Below are positions 1-12,413 of a stretch of DNA of 17,418 nt, in pieces. Position 1 is the first letter of the stretch, and each line of letters opens with the position of its first letter. Location: contig CALSCQ010002872.1 of assembly GCA_943704525.1 (NCBI GenBank), positions 1-17,418 of the forward strand. Reading direction: 5' to 3'. A program made the position numbers and the translations under genes. The notes under the pieces were generated by a model, which was not told where the DNA came from, did no database searches, and saw only the letters and a program-made list of their open reading frames with translations. Source of the DNA: Pigoraptor vietnamica. Its lineage: Eukaryota > Opisthokonta > Filasterea.

Positions 1-186
1 ACGGAGGACAATGTTCGCGAGGTCGCGCGACTGGGCGGGAGAGAGGACGCCCTCGCGCACCTTCTTCTGCTCGCACGCAAGTCACGTGCCCAGAACGACA
101 AGGGGTAAACAACTACCACAAGTGGAGCAACGCAGCAATTCAAGTAAGAAGGCCCTATATGAAAGGGCGCGCCGCCCAGCCAAATC

Positions 187-224
<38 letters not shown>

Positions 225-360
225 ACACACACAACACACACACGCACGCACGCACACGCACGCACGCACACGCACGCACGCACGCACGCATACGCACACA
301 CACACTCACGCACATGCACATGCACACGCACGCACACGCAACGCACACAGGCGCACGCAC
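1..360 (-). other. Left-edge region: intron 2 of the PPIL4-like gene, plus unassigned sequence
   Basis: From the donor at 360 the sense strand runs straight into GTGCGTGCGC and TG-rich repeat to about 190. Positions 1-189 have no cyclophilin-like continuation. On the minus strand, 66-1 follows a possible acceptor (GCGAGCAG) and reads KKVREGVLSPAQSRDLANIV in one frame. That frame is out of phase with the best exon 2 donor and does not match the expected PPIL4 sequence after GGxSIxG, so I do not call it an exon. Confidence 0.4.
190..356. repeat. CA/TG microsatellite with CGCA tetranucleotide blocks
   Basis: A (CA)n block at about 190-240 grades into CGCA/CACG tetranucleotide repeats and CACATG variants up to about 356. 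It lies inside intron 2 of the minus-strand cyclophilin gene, so the transcript contains UG repeats beginning next to the donor. The alternating purine-pyrimidine pattern favours Z-DNA. Confidence 0.9.
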
Positions 361-677
361 CCGTAGATGGACTGCCCGCCCTTGCCAGTGCCGAGAGGGT
401 CGCCCGTTTGCGCAATGAAATTCTGCTGAACATTGTGGAACATGCAGAAGTTGTAGTACTTGATCTTGCACAGCTTGAGAAAGTTGAACGTCGCTGTAGA
501 GGGAGCAGGGACCACGTGACACGTCAGAATGTGCTTTGAACTGTGGAAAAACAGCACAACCACGCAATTGACGACTTCATCATAACGGGCTTGTTGCATA
601 TACTCACTCCGCGGACATTGTTCTGTGAACAAGTCAACGACGATGTCCCCGAGGGACGTCTCCAGTATAACGGACAT
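361..677 (-). CDS. PPIL4: PPIL4-like cyclophilin, 5' end only (partial)
   Basis: Exon 1 is 677-608 and exon 2 is 493-361; the rest lies to the left, beyond a repeat-filled intron and probably outside the window. Exon 1 starts [17 protein letters not shown] and exon 2 carries [31 protein letters not shown] and GKGGQSIYG, matching the N-terminal half of a cyclophilin fold and PPIL4 in particular. Intron 1 (607-495 or 494) has donor GTGAGT and acceptor CTACAG. Exon 2 ends at donor GTGCGT in phase 2. Classical cyclophilins have a catalytic Arg in FHRI; here it is FHNV, as in PPIL4, so prolyl isomerase activity is probably weak or absent. PPIL4 proteins normally carry an RRM after the cyclophilin domain and associate with the spliceosome; that part is not visible here. 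The family call is firm and the sub-family call is good. Confidence 0.88.
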
Positions 678-1542
678 GGTTTCACTCTCGCAACACAGCG
701 ACGTTTTAATTCAGTAGATGTGTTTTCACGAACTGGCCGCGCACATGAAACGAGTGACGCATTTTGGTTCTGGCGTCATTACCCAGTGTTGTAATGACGC
801 AATTTGTAGTCGCCTTATCCAGCCAATCAGAGGGCGCCGTTCATTCCACATGAGGAGCCCGATACGATGTTTTCCTTATTCGAGTAAAAACACTAAATTG
901 GAAATGTAGACACTATGACCTTTGTATGAGTATAGTACATTTATCAATAGAACAAACATACATAGGACGTCCGGAAATTGACAGGCCAATAATAAATTAT
1001 TCACCATACAATCCTTATAGATTTACATTTTATAATAAATGAGTCATCACTCACGGGCGCCTCATGTGCGGCACTTGAACGATGACGGTTCTGTGTGGGG
1101 GCATTGTGCGAGTCAAGAGGTTTCCGTCCACGCAAAGGCATCGCAGGAACTACTGGTGTCCTCGTCGCTTGCGGGCGTTGCTGCGTTTCTGCCTTGTCGT
1201 TGCGTGCGCTTGTGTCTATGGTATTGGTGCCGTGTGCAGGTCACATAGGAACTGTCGTTGCATTGTCGTCATCGCTGGCAGTCGTGTTGTCGTTGGGCGA
1301 GGGCCGCTTGTCTTTGAAGCGCAAGAAACATTGAAAAGGGTGAGAAGGAAGCAGAATGCATGCGCATTTCTCTCGTACAACACGCGCGGAATTTTTTTTT
1401 TTTTTTCCCTTTCTGATGAGCCTTCTCTTTCGAGTCGCAGGACGGCATCGGAAGTCCTGTCGGAGATTTTTCGGAATCAATTTCCGATGCTATTGTGAGC
1501 CCGTCAGCTCGTCCAACCATCTGGGAACGGAGAAGGAAAGAA
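678..1542. promoter_or_regulatory. Divergent intergenic region between the cyclophilin and 4E-BP genes
   Basis: This gap separates two head-to-head starts (677 minus, 1543 plus), so it should hold both promoters. It contains a CCAAT sequence at 823-827, an inverted repeat at 773-800, an AT-rich stretch at about 880-1045 that contrasts with the GC-rich surroundings, and a run of about 15 T at 1392-1406. A possible 5'UTR intron runs from 1340 (GTGAGA) to 1440 (GAGTCGCAG), with the T-run as its pyrimidine tract. I see no convincing protein-coding exon here. The open frames at 1039-1340 are Cys/Arg/Val-rich and look like noise. Confidence 0.6.
773..800. promoter_or_regulatory. Perfect inverted repeat with TGACG (CRE/ATF-like) cores
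   Basis: Arm GCGTCATTAC (773-782) and its exact reverse complement GTAATGACGC (791-800) flank an 8-nt spacer. Each arm carries TGACG, the half-site bound by bZIP factors of the CREB/ATF type. It sits about 100-125 bp upstream of the cyclophilin start. The function is inferred. Confidence 0.55.
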
Positions 1543-2088
1543 ATGGCGAGCGCACCCATTTCGCTACAGTCGCCGTCGTCCGCCGTAGATATTCAGGGAT
1601 TGCTGTCGCAGACGCCTGGCGGCTCCATCTACGGCACCACGCCGGGCGGTGAGTAGATCCTCGGTGTTGAGCCATTTTATTGGCAACTCGTGCTCGCAAT
1701 TGCTGACACGAGGAGTGCTGCTGTTCCTGCTTCCCACAGGCACCAAGATTCTCTACGATCGCAACACGATGCTCATGATGCGCAACTCGCCGTTCAGCAA
1801 GGTGGTGCCCGTGCGCATGCCTTCCATCCCCGGCGTCACGCTGGTTGAAGACCAGGGAGAGCCGCAGGAGGTAGGGCCAGCAACGCCTGTTGATATCATG
1901 CAAGTTACTGGATTCTCACTCCAATTGCTCTGTAGGTGTGCGCCAAGGGTGCCGACGTGGAAGGTGAGAATTGAACATAGTCCCGTCCAGGCGCCTCTCT
2001 CAGTGCAATGCAGCGTGTATAACGCCATGACTAACGCGTGGCCGTCATTGCAGACGGCGACGACGAACCCATGTTTGAGATGGAGTGA
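1543..2088 (+). CDS. EIF4EBP: eIF4E-binding protein (4E-BP), translational repressor
   Basis: Four exons: 1543-1648, 1740-1870, 1936-1963 and 2054-2088 (TGA); 99 aa, close to animal 4E-BPs (about 100-120). 4E-BPs compete with eIF4G for eIF4E and are released by TOR phosphorylation. Two TPGG motifs (T24, T33) match the spacing of human T37 and T46. YDRNTML (41-47) takes the place of the canonical YxxxxL-hydrophobic motif, with Met where Leu is usual. RNSPFSK (50-56) keeps the S65-P site (S52), but the T70 equivalent is Val. MPSIPGVT (62-69) is the conserved second region. The C-terminus ends FEME, a TOS-like motif lacking the last residue of FEMDI. The N-terminal RAIP motif is absent. Introns use GTGAGT, GTAGGG and GTGAGA; intron 3 has a CTAAC branch-like site. 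The frame is open upstream to a possible acceptor at 1440, so a longer N-terminus is possible. Confidence 0.93.
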
Positions 2089-2889
2089 AATGAGTGTGAC
2101 TCGGCTCAGTCGACGGCCGGCTGGTCTTGGTCCGGCCCGGCGGCTTCACTTTTGCTTCACGGAAGGCCAACTCATGTATGTATAGCTGCACGAACGAAAA
2201 AACGTCATATGTAAATACACCCCGAGCGACTTGACGGAAAGATGTGCCCGGCGACCCAGTGTGTGGATTGCGGCGGGCGGCAGTGGCATACTAGGGGTAG
2301 CCCGGCCTGTACTAGGTTGGCTCAGCCAAAACGTTTCAATATACAAATTTTCCTCTGGTGACATTCGCAACTCTGCTTGCGTCCCGCTTGTGGCCGCCAT
2401 CGCGGTGACGTGTATTGGCCAGTTATTGGTGCTCGACCGGCTCGTACTCAGTAGATGGAGCAGTAGCACCTGCATTGGGTGGAGAGAACACGATGCACCA
2501 TTTTAGGGAATATTCTGTCCGTTTCCAAGGGATGCCGCCCCTCTGGGGTGAGGTGATTTGATATACCACTCGAAACTCTGACAAATTCTCAAACATTCAA
2601 ATTAAATTGTGCGGCTGAGTCCGCCGGCACGTGATACTGAGGCAACTTGAAGCCGTCTCGGCACGGCTTGCGACAAGTGCTCTCTCACACACACAAAGCA
2701 CAGGCACACACCTATCTCTCACACATACTCTCCTTCACTCTCTTCTTCCGCTTCCCTCTTGATATCCCCTTCGCACTGGGCTTCACTCAGTGACTCGAGC
2801 GCACTTTCTGTGTACTGCTTCGCACATGCAGAATGCCGACATAGCCCGTCATGCGTCTGTAGTGTGCACAGTGGCACGGCGTGGGGGGA
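2089..2889. other. Intergenic: 4E-BP 3' flank and channel promoter/5'UTR
   Basis: No convincing coding exon. A short inverted repeat TTGGCT/AGCCAA lies at 2317-2329, CCAAT-type motifs in reverse (ATTGG) are near 2414-2430, and 2560-2615 is AT-richer. A CT- and CA-rich pyrimidine tract at about 2680-2760 lies just upstream of the channel start. I see no clear AATAAA polyadenylation signal for the 4E-BP gene. Confidence 0.5.
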
Positions 2890-3157
2890 ATGGCAACCGC
2901 GCCGCCCCCTGCCGCGCCTGCGGCACCTGCGGCACCGGCCGCTCCACCGCCCAATGCGGCGTCAACCCCATCGACAGATGCGCCGGGTCCTGAAGCGAAG
3001 TGGTGGAAGCGGTGGCGTGCCGCTGTCATGCAGGCGCTCAAACCGCCCACAAAAGAGTCGTTGAAGGCCGCGATTAAGGGGCCCTATGATCCGGACTCAA
3101 AGGCGCGTTACTGTCATTAGCGAACGTGTGCAGTTTGTTGTCGACGGGTGTGTCTGT

Positions 3158-3192
<35 letters not shown>

Positions 3193-6100
3193 AGTGTGTG
3201 GGTGTGTGTGTGGGTGTGTGTGTGTGTGTGTGTGTGTGTGCGTCAAACGACATCTTACGCGGCGTGTGCGGCGTGTGCATCGCAGGTCGTAAGGCGGTGG
3301 TGGCGGCTCTATCTCGTTGTCAGTTCCTACGTCCTGCTTGTGGCTCCACTCAATGCGGCGTTCTATGAACACACGCACTCGGCCGGGTGGATCGTTACAA
3401 GTTACGTCGCGGACTTCGTGCTTTTGTTGGACATCCTAATCAAGTGGGTGACATTCCGTGCCGAGTTGGACGCATGCACAAGGACAGTGCGCTTTTGTAT
3501 TGCCAGACACATGGGACGTGTGTGTAGTGTGTGCCATGTGTGCGCGTTACTTACGCCTGTTCTCTCGCACAGCCTTCGACGCACGTTCAAGGACGAGTAC
3601 GGCCTCACGCACCGCACCCAAGAAGAGATCACACGGCAGTACCTCCGCACGTGGCTGCTGTTCGATATCGCAACGAACATTCCGATAGACCTTCCGTTCC
3701 TCGTACTTGGCCACTACCGCGTGTGGGGGCTGCTGCGATTGGCGCGGCTCGGGCGCACGCGCATGCTGTGGATGTGGTTCTGGGTGATGGACATCCCGAA
3801 GGTCAGTCGTCGGAGGTCGTCGCATGGCCGTAGAAATGCGCGCACGTGCACTTGGTTGGCATGGGTTTTGTTTTTTCGCTGGTCGAGTGGTGCATGGCTG
3901 AGTATGTGTCGGAGGGAGGAGAGAGGCGAAAATGCACGGGGATGTCGGGCAGTTTAAGTCACAAAAGGTTGTCCACTGACCCGACAAGGGGCAAGAGGAA
4001 GGAGAAATGCGATGTGGTGTTGTGCATGCTCCTAGCCGCCTGCTAATGCGTGAGGTGTGTGTGTGTGTGTGTGTGTGTGCGTGTGTGCGTGTGCGTACGC
4101 GCAGGTCGGCATCGCCGTGGGTCGACTCGTGAAGAACATTTGCCTCATTGTCTTCCTGGCACACTGGAACGCGTGCTTCTTCTTTCTCATCTCGGAGAGC
4201 GAGGGGACGCCGCAGAATTGGGCCATGCGCCCGCACGAGGACTCGGACGGTTTTCTTGGGCAGTGGGTGTCGTCCGTAACCCTAACCCTAGCTCGTCGCT
4301 CGACACAATGTCCGCCGTAGTTGCCCTCTCGACATCGATTGGCTGGCAGTAATTCTCTCCATCTGGAGTGCAAGCATCCCCGACGCTCGTCGCGTGTTTG
4401 GTGTGCGCATGCCTTTCGCTTTCTTCGCCGCGGCTAACGGCCCTTATGCCCGTGCTTGCAGCGTGGAGGGAATCGAGGTGCCCCTCATCGAGCGGCACTT
4501 TCTGTCGCAGTACTCTTACTCGTTTTTCTGGGCAATGCGCGTCAACTTCTTCATATTTCGCGATGGGTACCGAACGGACCGCGAGAAGGGGGTGCGTGGG
4601 CCCGTTTGGCGATCACAGTGTGCCCATGTCGTGGTCACTTCTCCGGGACTTGTGATCATTCCGCGAGCCTTTCCCTTAATACCCGTTGCACACTCACCCA
4701 CTGGAGACACTCCCGCGTGCTTACTTGTGAGCTACACGTCGTTAACGCGCGCAACCCTCACATACAGCCTTACTAACATATCCCCCTTCCCCCCCCCCTC
4801 TCCACAGTATCTCATGCTCGAGTGGCTCATTGCCTTTGTTGCCTTTGGTTCCATTTTCGGCAACCTCGGCTGGATCATCAAGCTGCTCGACACGCAGCTC
4901 TCCGGCGCTGAGCAGAGTGGGTTGCCGCCACTTTCCCATTCAGGCATCTGTGGCTCTCTTTTACCCATTATTAAGGCCGGCGCACTTCATTTGCCCATAT
5001 CCGACAATCCACTTCTCAACGCCGTACATGGCACACATTAATTGTTGTGCGATGTCCCACGATGGCTCACGCGGGAATGCCCGCCCACGTGACCCGCCCA
5101 TGGCAGGGAGTCTGTACCAGCAGCACAAGGTGGAGAGCCTCAAGACGTTCATGCAGAAGTACTCCTTCCCTGTCGAGATGCAGAAGCAAGTCCTCGACCA
5201 CGAGCACTTTATGTGGATGGTCCGATCGTGAGTGTCGCGCCATCGCTCGCCATGCGTCGCTGGTGCCTCACTTTGCGCCTGTCGTCCGGTCGTCTGTGCG
5301 TCCGCAACGCGATCCCAATGACCTCGTCGCTCTCTAGAGCCTTTGCCTCTCGTAATGACAATTGCGACCGAGCCCATCTTCTCGTCGCTCTCTATGGCCT
5401 TTCATCTCACGTTGTTTCCCTTGCAGTGGCATGGACGAGGCGACGCTCTTTGCGGACCTTCCCGCGATTGTGCAGCAGGAAATCGCACACTTTCTCTACG
5501 GCCCACTCATCGAAAAGGTACACATCAAGCGGTGCATTCATCAGAATCAACAGAGCTTGCTTGTGCTGACGTCCACGTGACCCGTCCTCACTCTCTGTCG
5601 CGCGCAGGTGCCGCTGTTCCAGGGTGTCTCTGCACAGTTTCGCACGAACCTCGTGCAATCGCTGCGGCCAATTACCATCCTCGCCGGGTACAACGTGTTC
5701 AAGTGAGTCGACGCGTGTAATGCGTGTGCGCCAAACGCCAGTCACGTGCGCGCCTTGTGCCAGCCATACGTTTGTTCGCGTCTGTGCGAGTCAAGCGGGT
5801 CCCTCGGTGTATACATGATGGGCTGACGACGGTGTGTGTGTCACTGCGCAGCGCTGGCGAAGATGGCTATGAAATGTACTTTATCCGAAAGGGCGACGTC
5901 GAGATGCTCGACGGCGACAATGTTCTGTGCAAGCTGCGCGACGGCGCACACTTCTGTGGGTATTATTCTCTCTGCGGCTCAATGCTTACCAATTTTAATT
6001 GGCTTGGGCCTTCCCTTGTTGTTGTGGACGGCGACTTGACACACTTTCTCTGTGCGCAACAGCCGAAATTGCGCTGTTCGAGCAGACGCGCCACTCAGTG

Positions 6101-8367
6101 TCGTGTCGGGCGCGCACCGACTGCGACCTTTGCGTCCTCACGCGCACGGAATTTGAGGAAATCATGTCGCGAAGTGAGGCCGACGAAGAGGTCATCCGGA
6201 AGAACATTGAGGAGCGGAGAGAGCAGGAGAAGTGGGTGTCTCGCAGTGTCTCGATGGCCGTGTCGGCGTGCTTTTCCAACTCGGTGCCCGCCAGTTTCCG
6301 TGCGTGTTTGTGGCGCACGTGTTTTCTGTGTGTTGTGCTGAGTCGTCCGCATGCCTACTTGCTACACATGTGTAATGCTGTGCGTGTTGTGTGGATGGTG
6401 TGTCGCGTTGTTTTTTGACAATCCCTTCCTTCTTGTCTCAATTGCAGGGCACGGAAAGCGCTGCGCGAGAGGTGGGCATTGTGCGGCGACTGTTTTCAGG
6501 CGATTGTTTGCGCACTCTGCCTCTCCATCAACTCGCAGCCCTCGTCTTGTGCACTCGCTGGCTGTTTGCTCCGTTTCATTCAATGTTTGCTCACAGTTCC
6601 ATCTTACCGCTTGTTTGCCACGCGCTTCTCCAGGCGCCAGACGGGCGATCGCGACCTCGTTTTCAGTGGCCGCCGTGGCTCTCTACCGTCGCACCTGCTG
6701 AACATGTGGGTATTCCGCATCCCCTTTTTGTTTTGCTATTTCTCTTCGAATATCCAGAAGTATCCCAGCGCACATCGGACATCGGTCGTGTCACACGTGT
6801 GCTTCGCGACCCGTTCACCAGCCACTCTTCTCTTCTCATGCCACTCACTCGCGACGATCGGTCCCACGCAGGATCACGCGCTCCGGCCCCGTGTCGGACG
6901 ATTCGCGGCGCACCAGCCTCTTGACCACGGCCACGAGTGGGCGAATGAGCATCAGCACGGCGTCCGGAGAGTCCGCCAGGGACGTTTCGCCGCGGAACTC
7001 CATCTTCGCCAACCGCCGCGGCTCGATTGCGCCCGCCATTCTCGCCGCTCAAGCGGAGGCAACCGACACGCCGCCCACGCGTCCGCGCGCCCTCGACCTC
7101 GCAGCGGCGAACACCGGCCCTTCTTTGGGCGCGTCCATGCGAAATCTCTTCCCGGCGGGCGACCCTGGTCCCGTAAGTCCCCTTACGGACGACGACGACG
7201 ACGATCCGCCCGATCCGCGCCCTCTAAAGCACAAGGAGAGCATCGCGAGCACCACGTCCGCAGGGGGTGCGCCCATGCTGGGACAGCGCCTCAGCGAGCC
7301 CGCGGCCCACGTGCGCATCGGGCTGGGGTCCGCCATGAACCTGTCGATGATGGGCGCGGGCGCCGGCCGCGGCAGCCGCATGAACATGGCGATGACTGGC
7401 CTCGGGGCCAGCTCGATGAACCTCGCGGGCGGGCTCCGCGGAAGCCACGCCAACCTGTCCGGACAGCGGGGCGGCCTGGGTGGAGGTCTCGCCGGCAGCT
7501 ATTCGAACCTGAATGGCGGCGCCGGCCCGCGGTCGTCGCTGGGTTTGAGCAGCGCAAACCTCGCCCAGTTTGACGCGCGCCAGTCGCTGTCGTCCGAGCC
7601 CCGGCAGTCGCTTGGGGGGCCCATCGGCACCATGCGAGTGTCCGTCAGCGATCAGAGCGACGACGGGGTGGCATTGCACGCTGCGTCGGAGAGCGTTCAT
7701 CAGCCGTCGAGCGCTCACGACGTCGACAGCCTGCGAAATGCGCTGCCTTCGCAGGGTCGTGCCGCGCTTCCTCCGCTGGTGGGTCACAAGCTCTTGATGT
7801 ATGACCCCATTGCTTGTGTCGGATTCGTATGTGCAGCGACGTGTTCCTCCGTCGCCTCATTGCGTTCGCTCCCTGTGTTCGCGAAGCAGTGTGCACGTCC
7901 TCACCCTATTCATTTCGCAGAACCGCGAGTCGCTCGCAAGGTCGGCACCTCCCGTGGTGGGTGAATCAGTTGACGAAGCGCCTGCGAAGCGCACGAAGCG
8001 TCCTTCGGAGCCGTCGGTTCAACGGAGCGATGCCTCTGCCTTGCCGCACACAACGTCGATTCCGAGGTTTGTGGTGGATGAGGGTCCGGAGAACGAACCC
8101 GCGGCTGCGGAATCGGCGCCGTTAGTTGAGGTAAGCGCGGCGATCTCGAGGCTACATGTCGTGCCGAATGCGCGCGCACTTTCGCTTCGTTGGTGCTAAT
8201 TCTGTCGTACGCTGCCATCGCAGGCGACAACGTCAACGCAGCCGCAGCCGGCACAGGCACAGGCCCCCACGCGCGCCGTCCCTACGCTCGACATCACGGT
8301 CGCGCAGGACGGCGATGGCGAGGATGTGATGACGGTCCGCGTCGAAGTGACGCCAGACGAAAGCTAA
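2890..8367 (+). CDS. Voltage-gated-like channel with cyclic-nucleotide-binding domain (HCN/CNG/KCNH superfamily)
   Basis: Sixteen exons: 2890-3102, 3286-3464, 3573-3801, 4105-4262, 4462-4591, 4808-4916, 5107-5227, 5427-5517, 5608-5702, 5852-5955, 6063-6231, 6448-6471, 6634-6705, 6872-7778, 7921-8130 and 8224-8367 (TAA); 984 aa, exactly in frame. Order: Pro/Ala-rich N-terminus; S1 (about 75-98), S2 (105-128), S3 (154-176), S4 with R180, R186, R189, R192 and R194; S5 (214-237); pore helix SQYSYSFFWAM (275-285); S6 (304-330); C-linker SLYQQHKVESLKTFMQKY (341 on); cyclic-nucleotide-binding domain (about 411-512, with GYEMYFIRKGDVEML and EIALFEQTRHS). The selectivity-filter position reads FFIFRDG rather than GYG, GFG or TIGE. 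In the nucleotide site FGE is FSE (S477); R486 fits the phosphate-binding Arg. After 533 comes a long Ser/Gly-rich tail with RRxS sites and SxxNL repeats. Intron 1 needs a GC donor, and the intron 2 donor (GTTGGA) is weak. Ion selectivity and nucleotide response cannot be assigned from sequence. Confidence 0.88.
3161..3241. repeat. TG microsatellite in channel intron 1
   Basis: Nearly pure (TG)n with a few GC and GG interruptions, on the sense strand of the channel gene, between exon 1 and the acceptor at 3285. Confidence 0.92.
4055..4095. repeat. TG microsatellite in channel intron 3
   Basis: (TG)n with GCGTGTGCGT variants, on the sense strand, ending a few bases before the acceptor TACGCGCAG at 4104. 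It occupies the place where a pyrimidine tract would normally lie. Confidence 0.9.
4277..4291. repeat. Short telomere-like CCCTAA run
   Basis: TAACCCTAACCCTAG holds a little over two units of CCCTAA (TTAGGG on the other strand), inside channel intron 4 just after its donor. It could be an interstitial telomeric scrap, a pair of CTAAC branch-point-like motifs, or chance. Confidence 0.5.
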
Positions 8368-8792
8368 GGCTCCAAAAGTGGCCGATGGCTGTGTGCATAC
8401 GCGACGAGCACGCCGTCCCGACGTCGCACGAGAACTTCTACCTAACGGCTGGCACCGACTGGGTGGCAGGTTCCATTCAGCCTCGGTGTCAGTGCGTTGC
8501 GTTGGGACACTAACGTACAATCAAAGTTAAACAAAGCTTGCCTGTGTAAACTGGAGGATTTCAGAGAAAAGAAGGCATCTTATCCGCCAGACTGGCTGTA
8601 ATATATAACTTCGAAATGTCGACGGGTTGTGGCGTTGACCGCAATGCGCACAGGACAGCATGGCATCACTATAACCATTTACTGTATCAAGGGCTCTGGG
8701 CTCTTGCTGTCTACGACTTCGGCGAAACGCGCTTACAAAAAATTAAAGGACCGACAATGTACTGATGCTACGTCGAGCGCCCGCAGCTTCCC
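8368..8792. other. Convergent 3' region between the channel and thiolase genes
   Basis: The stops at 8367 (plus) and 8793 (minus) face each other, so 425 bp hold both 3'UTRs and terminators. The middle (about 8515-8620 and 8725-8750) is AT-richer. ATTAAA near 8742 is the only polyadenylation-like hexamer I noticed on the plus strand. No gene, tRNA or stable hairpin is evident. Confidence 0.5.

Positions 8793-12413
<3,621 letters not shown>

Noticed and set aside
1-66. Minus-strand frame KKVREGVLSPAQSRDLANIV as a third cyclophilin exon
   Set aside because: Out of phase with the best exon 2 donor and unlike the expected PPIL4 sequence after GGxSIxG. It may belong to a different splice form, but there is not enough support.
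190-356. CRISPR-like or other spacer-repeat arrays
   Set aside because: The repeats are simple microsatellites and one degenerate minisatellite with no constant repeat plus unique spacers, in a eukaryotic intron context.
1082-1339. Plus-strand open frame upstream of 4E-BP as its first coding exon
   Set aside because: In phase with a possible 1340/1440 intron, but the product is Cys/Arg/Val-rich and unlike any 4E-BP N-terminus.
2317-2329. NFI-type palindrome TTGGCT-c-AGCCAA
   Set aside because: The spacer is shorter than the NFI consensus and such short arms are common; mentioned only in the intergenic entry.
6479-7573. 364-aa plus-strand open frame
   Set aside because: It contains true exon 13 in frame, but elsewhere is intron and an out-of-frame reading of exon 14. 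The 6891 frame gives the consistent protein.
8515-8792. tRNA or small RNA gene in the convergent gap
   Set aside because: I found no cloverleaf, A/B box pair or strong hairpin by eye.
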